Source: an uncultured Flavobacteriaceae bacterium
GTDB taxonomy: Bacteria > Bacteroidota > Bacteroidia > Flavobacteriales > Flavobacteriaceae
Length of the DNA: 64,000 bases
Assembly (NCBI GenBank): GCA_947494565.1
Contig: CANLVG010000009.1
Coordinates: forward strand, 186,001-250,000
Reading direction: 5' to 3'
The translations under genes were made by a program, and so were the position numbers. Of the stretch, positions 16,692 through 25,060 are shown piece by piece (position 1 is the first letter of the stretch; each line of letters opens with the position of its first letter). A model generated the notes under the pieces. That model did not search any database. It was given only the letters and a program-made list of their open reading frames with translations, and was not told where the DNA came from.

Positions 16692-17589
16692 AGTAGGTTC
16701 GGATCAGTAGCTCCATGACTATCCCTATTGTGAACAGCTGAATGCCTGCAAGGATAAACATCAATCCAAAAATCAAGAGCGGTCTTGTGCCGATATCCTG
16801 CCCAAAACCAAATTTGACGATCAGAAGATAGATATTGATGAAAATCCCAATGATGATCAATAGTACGCCCAATATTCCGAAAAGGTGGATAGGTCTTTGA
16901 AAATACTTTCGAATGAATAAAAGCAGCATCATGTCGGCGACTACTTTGAACACGCGTTCTAGACCATATTTGGACACTCCGGCATGGCGTGCATGGTGCT
17001 TTACCGGTACTTGCTTGATCTGTGCACCTTCCAAATGTGCCAAAAGCGTAATGAAACGATGCATCTCACCGTATAGATTGAGATCCTTGGCAATCGCCTT
17101 TGTGAATACCTTTAGCGCACATCCATTATCCTTGATGTCCAATTTCGTCACGCGTCGGACCAAAAAATTAGCGATTTTAGAAGGTATTTTTTTTACGAGG
17201 GAGTCTTTGCGTTTCTGGCGTATGCCTGTGACCACATCATATTCGTCACTAATGGCATATTCGAGCATTTGTGGAATGTCACTTGGATCATTTTGCAAAT
17301 CACCATCCATGGTGATGATGTATGCTCCTGTAGCATGATCGATACCCGCTGCGAGTGCCAAACTTTGCCCGTAGTTCTTTTTGAGTTCTATCAGGTGCAC
17401 CCGAGTATCCGCCATTCCCTTAACCACCTGGCGTGTATTGTCCGTTGAAAAATCATCGATATAGATAATCTCATAGGAATAGCCTACTAGGCTTTCGTTG
17501 ATTTTTTCGGTTAGTAGAACAACATTGTCTTCCTCATTGTAAAGGGGAACTACGATGGATAGAAGGTCGGAAGTAATCGGTTTCATCAA
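16624..17589 (-). CDS. GT2 polyprenyl-phosphate glycosyltransferase (DPM1/ArnC-like) with C-terminal membrane helices
   Basis: This 321-residue protein has an N-terminal GT-A domain with SIVVPLYNEEDNV, YIDDFSTDNT (the first Asp pair), MDGDLQNDP (the metal-binding DxD region), GIRQKRKDS and GEMHRFI. Two C-terminal membrane helices follow (FGILGVLLIIIGIFINIYLL and LLIFGLMFILAGIQLFTIGI). This is the architecture of enzymes that load a sugar from a nucleotide donor onto undecaprenyl phosphate at the inner face of the membrane. It lies 30 bp after meaB and overlaps the flippase-like gene. The sugar cannot be predicted. Confidence 0.9.
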   Translation of the reverse strand: MMKPITSDLLSIVVPLYNEEDNVVLLTEKINESLVGYSYEIIYIDDFSTDNTRQVVKGMADTRVHLIELKKNYGQSLALAAGIDHATGAYIITMDGDLQNDPSDIPQMLEYAISDEYDVVTGIRQKRKDSLVKKIPSKIANFLVRRVTKLDIKDNGCALKVFTKAIAKDLNLYGEMHRFITLLAHLEGAQIKQVPVKHHARHAGVSKYGLERVFKVVADMMLLLFIRKYFQRPIHLFGILGVLLIIIGIFINIYLLIVKFGFGQDIGTRPLLIFGLMFILAGIQLFTIGIVMELLIRTYYESQQKRPYRIKKITVGGLLRS

Positions 17590-17619
17590 GAAAATGATTG
17601 TTGGAGCAAATTTAGGCTT

Positions 17620-18624
17620 TTAATTCGATTCTGATTTATATAGGGATAAGAGTTGTTGGGCCGCTACAAAGGGGGAAATCTTGTTCTCGAAAACGTCGGT
17701 CATAAGTGTCTGCAGCATCTTTTTGACGCCATTGTTCTCATAAAAATCAAACTTCAATCGGTCCTCGATAGTTTGCAATAACCAATATTTATTCTGCTCT
17801 TTTCTCCGGTGGATCAAACTTCCAGATTTACTGCCTTCTTGATAGTGTGTTGCTATAAGTTCCCAAACTTCAGCAATCCCCTCATTTTTTAATGCGGAGC
17901 ACGAAAGTACCTTGGGCACCCATCCATTTGCTTTTGGCGGGTAAAGATGAAGTGCTTTATGGAAGTCCGTTTGCGCAATTCGTGCTGCCTTGAGGTTGTC
18001 TCCATCCGCCTTGTTTATCACGATTGCATCGGCCATTTCAATAATACCTCTCTTAATTCCCTGGAGTTCATCTCCCGCTCCGGGTAACTTCAATAGTAGA
18101 AAAAAGTCGACCATACTATGTACTATGGTCTCACTTTGACCCACACCGACCGTTTCTATGAGTATGACCTCATATCCCGCAGCTTCGCATAAGATGATAC
18201 TCTCGCGTGTTTTACGACTTACCCCTCCTAAGGATTCGCTGGACGGGGAAGGACGTATAAACGCGTTCGGGTTTTTTACCAATTCGGGCATTCGGGTTTT
18301 ATCTCCTAGAATACTCCCTTTTGTTTCACTGCTGGTCGGGTCAATAGCAAGCACTGCCACCTTCTTGCCGAAAGTGGTCAACAAGAGGCCCAATGCCTCT
18401 ATGAATGTACTTTTACCGACTCCTGGTACTCCTGTAATACCTATTCGAATACTTTCGCAAGTGGTTTTTCGACATTCTTCAAGAATGGTTTCGGCTTTTT
18501 GGGCACTTTCTTGACGTGTACTTTCCACCAGGGTAATGGCTCTAGCTAGGGAAGCAGTATCTCCCTTCTGAACGCCTTTGATCAATTGTTCGATGGCGAT
18601 GGAAGTGTTTTTTTCGGTGGCCAA
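17620..18624 (-). CDS. meaB: Methylmalonyl-CoA mutase-associated GTPase MeaB (ArgK)
   Basis: This 334-residue G3E-family GTPase has the P-loop GVPGVGKST at 65-73, AIDPTSSETKGSILGDKTRM, the GxxSxxT-like ETVGVGQSE switch and VINKADGDN as the NKxD base-recognition motif. MeaB protects and gates adenosylcobalamin loading of methylmalonyl-CoA mutase. The mutase genes are not in the window, but a PduO-type cobalamin adenosyltransferase is encoded at 52236-52811. The start codon lies 2 bp from the stop of the DUF2911 gene, so the pair is cotranscribed, and GT2 follows 30 bp later. Confidence 0.95.
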   Translation of the reverse strand: MATEKNTSIAIEQLIKGVQKGDTASLARAITLVESTRQESAQKAETILEECRKTTCESIRIGITGVPGVGKSTFIEALGLLLTTFGKKVAVLAIDPTSSETKGSILGDKTRMPELVKNPNAFIRPSPSSESLGGVSRKTRESIILCEAAGYEVILIETVGVGQSETIVHSMVDFFLLLKLPGAGDELQGIKRGIIEMADAIVINKADGDNLKAARIAQTDFHKALHLYPPKANGWVPKVLSCSALKNEGIAEVWELIATHYQEGSKSGSLIHRRKEQNKYWLLQTIEDRLKFDFYENNGVKKMLQTLMTDVFENKISPFVAAQQLLSLYKSESN

Positions 18625-18626
18625 AG

Positions 18627-19196
18627 CTATTTGCTGATTGGTACTAATATGATGGTTTCATCCCAAGAAAGCGCGAGATGCACTAAACCGGTATCTTGAA
18701 AGACAATTGTAAAATTCTCTTGGGGACTTGCCAGGGTCTTTGGAAGTACTTCCACTTGTAGCACGTCCTTTTCCGGATTTCGGGTGGTTTCCTTTCCCCC
18801 ACTCATCAAGGTAACGCCCCAATCGGGTATTTCTTCATTGAAGATTACCGTCCAACTTTGACGGCCTGGCTTGGTCCATAACGAATAAGAACCTGCCGGA
18901 AGCTCCGTATTCATGATCTTGATGTCAGTCTTTGTGGTGAAGGAGGTAGGTTCATTGGCCCCGGTTCTCCAGATAGTATCGTAAGGTACGAGTTCGCCAA
19001 AGATGACGCGCCCTTTTTTTGACGGACTTGAATAGGTCAAAGAGAGATCATAACCATTCTTGACAAAGGTAGTTGTCTTTTCCGGACTGATTTTTTTAGT
19101 TTCCCTCTGCATCAAAGGCCATGCGACAAACTTCATCAATAGCCATAGCCCTATGATCAAGAGCCCAACGATTTTTAACCACTTTGGTATTTTCAT
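18627..19196 (-). CDS. DUF2911 membrane-anchored protein
   Basis: This 189-residue protein has one N-terminal helix (about residues 9-27) acting as an anchor or uncleaved signal. A DUF2911 beta domain follows: SLTYSSPSKKGRVIFGELVPYDTIWRTGANEPTSFTT, LPAGSYSLWTKPG and SWTVIFNEE. The family is common in Bacteroidota and has no defined function; the domain is predicted to lie in the periplasm. It is 2 bp from meaB. A perfect 15-bp palindrome lies 20 bp upstream of its start and may be its operator. Confidence 0.84.
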   Translation of the reverse strand: MKIPKWLKIVGLLIIGLWLLMKFVAWPLMQRETKKISPEKTTTFVKNGYDLSLTYSSPSKKGRVIFGELVPYDTIWRTGANEPTSFTTKTDIKIMNTELPAGSYSLWTKPGRQSWTVIFNEEIPDWGVTLMSGGKETTRNPEKDVLQVEVLPKTLASPQENFTIVFQDTGLVHLALSWDETIILVPISK

Positions 19197-19215
19197 GGTA
19201 TGATTTTAATGTTCC

Positions 19216-19230
19216 TTACTAAGTTAGTAA
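19216..19230. promoter_or_regulatory. Perfect 15-bp palindrome, possible operator
   Basis: TTACTAA-G-TTAGTAA has 7-bp perfect arms and is centred about 27 bp upstream of the DUF2911 start codon, in the 70-bp gap after galM. The form is typical of a site for a dimeric helix-turn-helix repressor such as a TetR-type protein. No candidate regulator gene is adjacent. Confidence 0.5.
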
Positions 19231-19266
19231 AATGTCTTTACCCATTTGCGAATAGAACGTGTGTTC

Positions 19267-20172
19267 TTAAAGTAAATCGAATATAAATGCGCTACTGTTT
19301 TCATATAGCTCTCCTGGTCGGAGTACACTACTTGGAAAACTTCTATGGTTTGGCGCGTCGGGATAATTCTGCGTTTCGAAACAAATGGCCGGAAATTCAT
19401 CAGGGGTATACACCACCATGGCAGGTTGGTCTGTCCGTACGCTTAAGGAAATACCCGATTTGCGGGAAGAGAGCTTTGCCGCGGATTTTGTCTTAGGGTC
19501 AAGAACGAACGGCGTGTTGAATCTGACGCGCCCGATTTCTCGCTCCTTTAAAAAATCAAATGGTGTTTCACCGACGGATACCACGTTACCCGTGGGTAAT
19601 TTATCGGCCAAGGTCTCTACCATTCTTGAACTGCTCAATTGTAATCTATAGTCATCGATCTGGCTCTCGTCATCAAGTCGAAAATAGGAGTGGTTGGTTA
19701 GATTGACCACTGTTGTACGATCGGTCTTGGCCTTGTAGGCAATATGAAGTGTATTATGAATTAGTGTATAGGTCACTGTGGCTTTTAGATTTCCAGGATA
19801 GCCTTCCTCAAGATGGTTGCTAATATACGATAGTCGAACGTACGGCGTTTCGCCATAATCCACTTTCTCAATAGTCCAATCCCGTTTGTGAAATCCTTTT
19901 TTACCTCCATGTAGATGAATTCCCTTTTGTTCATATAAGGGATAGTGTTCTCTGTCCAGAACAAAGCCACCGTTGGAAATACGCCCTGCATATCGTCCCA
20001 TCGAGGCGCCCATGGCTTTATTGTCAAAGGGATAATCACTAGGAAACTCCTTTCCGACAACGGTATTGATCCAATTTCCATTTTTATCTTTTACCAATAA
20101 CTTTTGAATAACTGCCCCATAATCAAGAACAATCAGTGTGATAAAAGGGGATGAGATGGTAACTTGCTTCAC
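19267..20172 (-). CDS. galM: Aldose 1-epimerase (galactose mutarotase)
   Basis: This 301-residue protein has the GalM beta-sandwich motifs: GRYAGRISNGGF near residues 59-70, NLTNHSYFRLD with the general-acid histidine, and ICFETQNYPDAPNH with the catalytic glutamate. It interconverts alpha and beta anomers of hexoses. There is no signal peptide, so it is cytoplasmic. The start is GTG (20170-20172, minus strand). It is the first gene of a possible minus-strand string with DUF2911, meaB, GT2 and the flippase-like gene, though the 70-bp gap with an operator-like palindrome may separate it. Confidence 0.92.
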   Translation of the reverse strand: MKQVTISSPFITLIVLDYGAVIQKLLVKDKNGNWINTVVGKEFPSDYPFDNKAMGASMGRYAGRISNGGFVLDREHYPLYEQKGIHLHGGKKGFHKRDWTIEKVDYGETPYVRLSYISNHLEEGYPGNLKATVTYTLIHNTLHIAYKAKTDRTTVVNLTNHSYFRLDDESQIDDYRLQLSSSRMVETLADKLPTGNVVSVGETPFDFLKEREIGRVRFNTPFVLDPKTKSAAKLSSRKSGISLSVRTDQPAMVVYTPDEFPAICFETQNYPDAPNHRSFPSSVLRPGELYENSSAFIFDLL

Positions 20173-20279
20173 TTGAAAGATTTATTTCGATATAAAATTA
20201 GTCGTTTTTTGCAACATCGGTAAATTTCCATCGTCCTTAGAATAACAAAAACAACAGCAACCAACAACCCAAACGTCAA

Positions 20280-20822
20280 ATGTTTCAACTTGATGTCGTA
20301 GAACAATGCAAATCGAATGATCGAAAAGCGCAATTGGCGCTCTATAAACAGTATTGTGATGGTATGTTTTGTGTGGCGATGCGTTTTTTGAAGAATACGG
20401 ATGATGCTGAAGATGTCTTACAAGAGTCGTTCATCAAGGCTTTTCAAAAAATACATCAATTTAAGGGTGATGTCACATTTGGGGCGTGGTTAAAACGCAT
20501 TGTGATCAATAAGAGTATCGACTTTTTAAAAACGAAGCGACAGAAAATAATCCAACTTGATGAAAGCTATATGCATTTGGAAGTTGACGATGACTGGACC
20601 ATTGAAGAACACATTTCTTTGGAGGAAGTAAAAGACGCAATTGATCAATTGTCAGAGCGCTATAAGTATGTGGTCATGATGTTCTTGGTCGAGGGATTTG
20701 ATCACGATGAAATTTCACAAGTATTGAACATTACCGGTTCAGCCTGTCGAACACGACTGTTGAGAGGAAAAGCACAATTAAAGGAACTTTTAAAGGAAAA
20801 AGGATATGGCACGGGATCTTAG
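20280..20822 (+). CDS. ECF-type RNA polymerase sigma factor
   Basis: This 180-residue sigma-70 family protein has region 2 with DAEDVLQESFIKAFQKIHQF and TFGAWLKRIVINKSIDFLK, a short acidic linker, and region 4 with ERYKYVVMMFLVEGFDHDEISQVLNITGSACRTRLLRGKAQLKELL. Region 1 and the non-conserved region are absent, as in ECF factors. It overlaps the next gene by 17 bp. That gene encodes a one-TM protein in the position of an anti-sigma factor, so the pair is probably a membrane-signal-responsive regulatory unit. Confidence 0.93.
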   Translation: MFQLDVVEQCKSNDRKAQLALYKQYCDGMFCVAMRFLKNTDDAEDVLQESFIKAFQKIHQFKGDVTFGAWLKRIVINKSIDFLKTKRQKIIQLDESYMHLEVDDDWTIEEHISLEEVKDAIDQLSERYKYVVMMFLVEGFDHDEISQVLNITGSACRTRLLRGKAQLKELLKEKGYGTGS

Positions 20823-21390
20823 AAAATTATTCGCAGCCCAGCGTGAAAAGGAGAAACCTTTGATGAAACAGGGCCACGAGGAGCGTTTTTTAGCACGCCT
20901 GGAAGAGCAACTACCTCAAGAGAAGAAGCCATCTTTCAGTATTTTGAAAATAGCGGCAACGTTTCTGCTCTTATGTGGATTGGGGGTTTTGGTCTATTTG
21001 AATTTAGATTACACAGCAGATGAACCGCAGCTTGTAAAGGAAGATACCAAGGAAGAAGAACAAAAAGGTATTTCGTTGGGTGATCTATCACCGGATTTGA
21101 AAAAATTGGAAACGTATTATGTGGCCAATATCAATTTGGAACTTTCGAAACTTGAGATCTCCAATGAAAATAAGGCCCTCATCGATAGTTTTATGAAGCA
21201 GTTGGATATGCTGAATTCCGAGTACATCAACTTGAATGACGAGCTGAATGAAATCGGTCCGAATGATCAGACTATTTCAGCACTCATTCAGAATTTACAG
21301 TTACGCTTGCAGTTATTACAGAAATTAAAAAAGAAGTTGAACGAATTAAAAACATCAAAAAATGAACAAGTCAAGACGAACATCATGTAA
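20806..21390 (+). CDS. Single-TM protein in anti-sigma position
   Basis: This 194-residue protein has a charged N-terminal cytoplasmic segment (1-45), one membrane helix (about 46-66) and a mostly helical extracytoplasmic part rich in Lys, Glu, Leu and Asn. The extracytoplasmic part includes a probable coiled coil (IQNLQLRLQLLQKLKKKLNEL). No zinc anti-sigma HxxxCxxC motif is visible, so the assignment as anti-sigma factor comes from position and topology only. It overlaps the sigma gene by 17 bp and the next gene by 29 bp, consistent with tight translational coupling of all three. Confidence 0.72.
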   Translation: MARDLRKLFAAQREKEKPLMKQGHEERFLARLEEQLPQEKKPSFSILKIAATFLLLCGLGVLVYLNLDYTADEPQLVKEDTKEEEQKGISLGDLSPDLKKLETYYVANINLELSKLEISNENKALIDSFMKQLDMLNSEYINLNDELNEIGPNDQTISALIQNLQLRLQLLQKLKKKLNELKTSKNEQVKTNIM

Positions 21391-22777
21391 GACCCTAGCC
21401 TTTGTTCTATGCCTCATCAGCATAGGATGGGCTCAAGGGCAAAAAGAGACCAAAACCTATAACGAAACCTTTACCGTATCAGAAGATGCTGTATTGTCTA
21501 TAAATACCAGTCATGCTGATATTGAGTTTGAAACATGGGACAAGGATGAGGTTGCAGTTACCGCGATGATAGAAATAGACGGTGCCAGTACAGAAGAGGC
21601 CCAGCGTTATTTTGAGAAAGAGCGTTTCGAGATTCTAGGAAATAGCCAAAAAGTGGAAATCAGTACAAAGGCCGGTTCTAAATGGTTCGCTTCAAATGGA
21701 ATATCCGATATCATAAATTTCGATTTTGAAATGCCCGAGGTACCCTATATGGAGGGTGTCGACATGGCATTTGATATCATTGCTTCACCTGAAATAGCAG
21801 AGCTGCCGGAGTTTCCACATGGTCTGATGCCCAATTTCGACTACCATGAGTTTCGTGAAAATGGAGAAGAATACATGAAAAAATGGAAAGAGGAGTTTGA
21901 TGAAAGCTTCGGGGAAGAGTACCAGAAAAAAATGGAAGATTGGGGCAAAAGGTTGGAGGAACGTCAGAGAGAACGTCTGAAAAGACGGGAAGAACACTTG
22001 AAGCGGATAGAAGAGCGAGCAGAGGAGCGCGCGCAACAAAGGCAAGAAATAGCCGAAGAACGAGGGAAGCGATTAGAAGAAGCACAGCGAATGCGTGAAG
22101 AAAGTATGAAGAATAGAGTGCGTAGAGAGCGGAATTTTTTTATTTCCGATGAAGATGGTGAAAACAAAAATTATAAGCTCAAAAAAACAATCAAAATAAA
22201 AATGCCCAAGGGTATGAAAATTAAAATGAACGTGAGACATGGGGAAGTGAAACTGGCCGACAATGTTTGGCATATGGATGCCCATCTGTCACACTCTACC
22301 ATGTGGGCCAGCGGTATTGACGGAGATAAGACGACCATTAAGGCGTCTTACTCCCCAGTGCGTGTCGATCATTGGTATCTCGGTAATTTGCAAGCTAATT
22401 ATTCAGAGCGGGTTGACCTGAAAGAAGTAATCGAAATTAAGTTGAACACTACCTCGTCAAATGTCACTATCGATAAATTGGTGAAGAATGCGTTTGTCAA
22501 AAATGATTTTGGAAAACTAAAAATAAATTCGATTACCAATGATTTTAACGATTTGGACATTACTTTGCAAAATGCCGAGTTGGATTTTGCTGTTCCGAGC
22601 GTGGCTTTTGATATTTATGTAAATGAAATCTCCTCCACCTTTTACAGTCCTTCATCGATAAACTTGGAGCGGACAGAAAATCATAATAATACGATATATA
22701 AAGGCTATCATAAGAGTACCAAAGGAGGAAAATCGATAGTCATTAATTCGAAGTACAGTGAAGTGAATTTACATTGA
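21362..22777 (+). CDS. DUF4097-like exported protein with Arg/Glu-rich coiled coil
   Basis: This 471-residue protein has a signal peptide ending about AQGQ. Two parts look like the DUF4097 (putative adhesin) beta repeats: residues 30-110 (VLSINTSHADIEFETWDKDEVAVTAMI) and 275-471 (MKIKMNVRHGEVKLADN, TTSSNVTIDKLVKNAFVKNDFGKLKINS). Between them, residues 165-258 form a long, highly charged helix of repeated Glu-Glu-Arg/Arg-Gln-Arg blocks, which is unusual in this family. It ends exactly against the CBM9-like gene on the other strand. It probably acts in the periplasm or at the surface under control of the sigma/TM pair. Confidence 0.75.
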   Translation: MNKSRRTSCKTLAFVLCLISIGWAQGQKETKTYNETFTVSEDAVLSINTSHADIEFETWDKDEVAVTAMIEIDGASTEEAQRYFEKERFEILGNSQKVEISTKAGSKWFASNGISDIINFDFEMPEVPYMEGVDMAFDIIASPEIAELPEFPHGLMPNFDYHEFRENGEEYMKKWKEEFDESFGEEYQKKMEDWGKRLEERQRERLKRREEHLKRIEERAEERAQQRQEIAEERGKRLEEAQRMREESMKNRVRRERNFFISDEDGENKNYKLKKTIKIKMPKGMKIKMNVRHGEVKLADNVWHMDAHLSHSTMWASGIDGDKTTIKASYSPVRVDHWYLGNLQANYSERVDLKEVIEIKLNTTSSNVTIDKLVKNAFVKNDFGKLKINSITNDFNDLDITLQNAELDFAVPSVAFDIYVNEISSTFYSPSSINLERTENHNNTIYKGYHKSTKGGKSIVINSKYSEVNLH

Positions 22778-23518
22778 CTATTCCCTTAATACCAAAGTCC
22801 CAAAGACATCCGCATTGATCCAACCTACATTTTTATCTTCTCCAGGCACAAAGACCGAACCGATAAAGTTTTCACGCTCCGTGCTCCCATCATTATCACA
22901 ATAGGCAAGGGCAAATCCAATTTTCTTGTTTTTGGAAAGCGCCACACTTTTGGCCTCCGTTCCTTTAATGAAGTCCATCTGATATAGCCTGACCTTGATT
23001 TCCCATGTCGTAAGCTTGTCTTTGGTGATTTTAGAAGAAGTGACATGTTCGTTATAGAGTTGAGGTTCCTTGCCCAAATCAAAATCGACTACATTACCAT
23101 CTAATGCAATACTATACGCAAATGCATTGTGGTCATATTGATGCAACCCTCCTGAGTTATCCTCATCAATAAAGAGTTGAAGGCTATCGTCGTTCCACCA
23201 TAATTTGAAAGGATCTTCATGCGAATCATACAGCGTATCATCTACCACTTCTAAAAGTATGTAAAGGGCTTCTTTATCCCAGAGCAGTTTGTAGCGCCCA
23301 TTAAAGTCGTCATGTTCATACGAACCGCCTACCCAGTTTTGGTCCAACAACAACCATTCTGTTCGGTTCCATGAATTTTCCATTCCACGTCCATCAATAG
23401 TCGGGCTTTCGTCGGTTTTGATTACCTCGATTATTTGGTGGTCTTCCTTTGTGTTTTTCTGTAAGGAACAAGAGAGTAGGCCTAAAACTAAAAATAGGTA
23501 TAGTAGCGCTTTCATCAT
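22778..23518 (-). CDS. CBM9-like carbohydrate-binding lipoprotein
   Basis: This 246-residue protein has a leader with the lipobox LLSC (Cys about 17). The mature protein resembles a family 9 carbohydrate-binding/cytochrome-like sandwich: PTIDGRGMENSWNRTEW at the start, YKLLWDKEALYILLEVVDDTLYD, DSLQLFIDEDNSGG, TTWEIKVRLYQMD and KKIGFALAYCDNDG. Such modules bind sugar ends at the cell surface; stand-alone copies occur near glycan-degradation genes. It follows the Gfo/Idh/MocA gene on the same strand (113-bp gap with an inverted repeat). Confidence 0.8.
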   Translation of the reverse strand: MMKALLYLFLVLGLLSCSLQKNTKEDHQIIEVIKTDESPTIDGRGMENSWNRTEWLLLDQNWVGGSYEHDDFNGRYKLLWDKEALYILLEVVDDTLYDSHEDPFKLWWNDDSLQLFIDEDNSGGLHQYDHNAFAYSIALDGNVVDFDLGKEPQLYNEHVTSSKITKDKLTTWEIKVRLYQMDFIKGTEAKSVALSKNKKIGFALAYCDNDGSTERENFIGSVFVPGEDKNVGWINADVFGTLVLRE

Positions 23519-23588
23519 AAGTAAAGATTTTGGGGAATCTCCACTTAAAGATAGTAAATTCCTACACTTTTAGGATGCTATCAGCCCC

Positions 23589-23605
23589 GGTATTCGATGA
23601 ATACC
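23589..23605. repeat. Inverted repeat GGTATTC-GAT-GAATACC
   Basis: A perfect 7-bp stem with a 3-base loop is followed on the plus strand by a run of T. It sits between the Gfo/Idh/MocA and CBM9-like genes, both on the minus strand. It could stop plus-strand read-through from the sigma operon or affect the minus-strand mRNA. Confidence 0.4.
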
Positions 23606-23631
23606 ATTTTTTTGGCAAACAAAATGGTCAT

Positions 23632-24960
23632 TTATAATTTGGGTTCCCATCCTTGGGCATATTCGCGCTTCCAATTTCGCATTACTTTCTCATTATTGAG
23701 GACTTTACCTGTTGCGGGATCGATTTTTATGGTCTCACCGGCATCTTGGGCCATATTTCCCAGATGACATAACATGGTGGAAATACTTGCATCTTTGATT
23801 TCCGCTTGTAGCGTAGTATCTTTTCGAATGGCATCGAAAAAGTTACCTACATGGTTTACATCCAAGCCGCCTTCACCTCTAGTATTGGTTGTAGCGCTCG
23901 CCGAACTTTCTTTTTCCTCTTTGATCAATTCCCCACCTAGGTCAAAAAGCTTGTAAAAGTTTCTACTGAGCATGATGGTACCCTTGCTTCCATAAATGGT
24001 TATGCCCCTTCCGGGTTGCTCAGGTTTGATCAGGCCTCTGCTATGACCGGTCCAAGTGATAAACTTATTATCGGAAAACTTAAAAGTTACCTGTTGATTA
24101 TCTACGAACTCCCAGTCATCATCGTAAGCGTATTTGCCCCCGAAAGAGGTTACGCTTTCCGGTAGGTCTACCCCTAGGGCCCATCGACAGATATCTACTT
24201 CATGGGTTCCGTTATTATGCATTTCACCGGTTCCCCAATTGCGGAACCAGTGCCAGTTATAGGGGTGAATATTATCACGATAGGCCTCTCTCACTGCCGG
24301 GCCTTGCCACAACTCCCAATCTAAGGTTTTCGGTACGGCTATTTCCTTTCCCTTCCCAATCGAACCTCTATTATTAGAATAATAGGCTTCCCCTTTGTAT
24401 ACGTTACCTATAATACCGTTTCTGATATCTTCGATAGCTTTTATAGAGGTAACGGCCGAACGTTGTTGATTGCCCATTTGTACTTTTTTTCCATACTTCT
24501 TTTGGGCTTCAACAAGCAACACATTTTCATGTGGATTATGGCTACAGGGCTTTTCGATATAAACGTGTTTGCCCGCCTGCATTGCCATGATGGCCATTGG
24601 AGCATGCCAGTGCTCGGGTGTAGCAATGAAAACGGCATCAACATTCTTATCTTCCAATACCTTTCTGAAGTCTTTTTCTACTTTGGGCACATAACCGATA
24701 TTTTTTTGACACCAAGCGTTGTGCTCTTCCAATATGACATCGTCCACATCGCAGCTATATAGGATTTTCGCATTGGCGTCAGAATGTATAGCCTTCACAT
24801 GTGCCTTTCCACGACTTCGAATACCGATTACCGCACAGTTGATTTGATCATTCGCACCCAAGATAGTGGCGTATGAAGATGTGGGCAATACGATTCCTCC
24901 TAGGGTCATCGCCGCGGTTCCTGCTGTTGTTTTTTTTATGAAATTTCTTCTGGTGGTCAT
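23632..24960 (-). CDS. Tat-exported Gfo/Idh/MocA family oxidoreductase
   Basis: This 442-residue protein begins MTTRRNFIKKTTAG, a twin-arginine leader. It has an N-terminal Rossmann domain (NCAVIGIRSRGKAHVKA, then VDAVFIATPEHWHAPMAI) with the signature EKPCSHNPHE, and a C-terminal oxidoreductase domain containing NWHWFRNWGTGEMHNNGTHEVDICRWALG. The GEMHNNGTHEVD segment is typical of the secreted Bacteroidota subgroup. These enzymes carry tightly bound NAD(P) and act on sugars, some making or reducing 3-keto glycosides. The CBM9-like lipoprotein gene follows downstream. A terminator 40 bp upstream belongs to msrA. Confidence 0.9.
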   Translation of the reverse strand: MTTRRNFIKKTTAGTAAMTLGGIVLPTSSYATILGANDQINCAVIGIRSRGKAHVKAIHSDANAKILYSCDVDDVILEEHNAWCQKNIGYVPKVEKDFRKVLEDKNVDAVFIATPEHWHAPMAIMAMQAGKHVYIEKPCSHNPHENVLLVEAQKKYGKKVQMGNQQRSAVTSIKAIEDIRNGIIGNVYKGEAYYSNNRGSIGKGKEIAVPKTLDWELWQGPAVREAYRDNIHPYNWHWFRNWGTGEMHNNGTHEVDICRWALGVDLPESVTSFGGKYAYDDDWEFVDNQQVTFKFSDNKFITWTGHSRGLIKPEQPGRGITIYGSKGTIMLSRNFYKLFDLGGELIKEEKESSASATTNTRGEGGLDVNHVGNFFDAIRKDTTLQAEIKDASISTMLCHLGNMAQDAGETIKIDPATGKVLNNEKVMRNWKREYAQGWEPKL

Positions 24961-25003
24961 AATCTGAGAGTTCTAGATATTGCAATGCCCCTAATTTACA
25001 AAT

Positions 25004-25030
25004 AAAAAAACGACCCTTTTGGGCCGTTTT
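25004..25030 (-). terminator. Intrinsic terminator of msrA
   Basis: Read on the minus strand, AACGGCCC-AAAA-GGGTCGTT forms a stem with one mismatch and is followed by a run of T. It lies 31 bp past the msrA stop codon and before the start of the Gfo/Idh/MocA gene. Confidence 0.8.
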
Positions 25031-25060
25031 GTGATAATATCCGAATAAACGAACCTTCGA

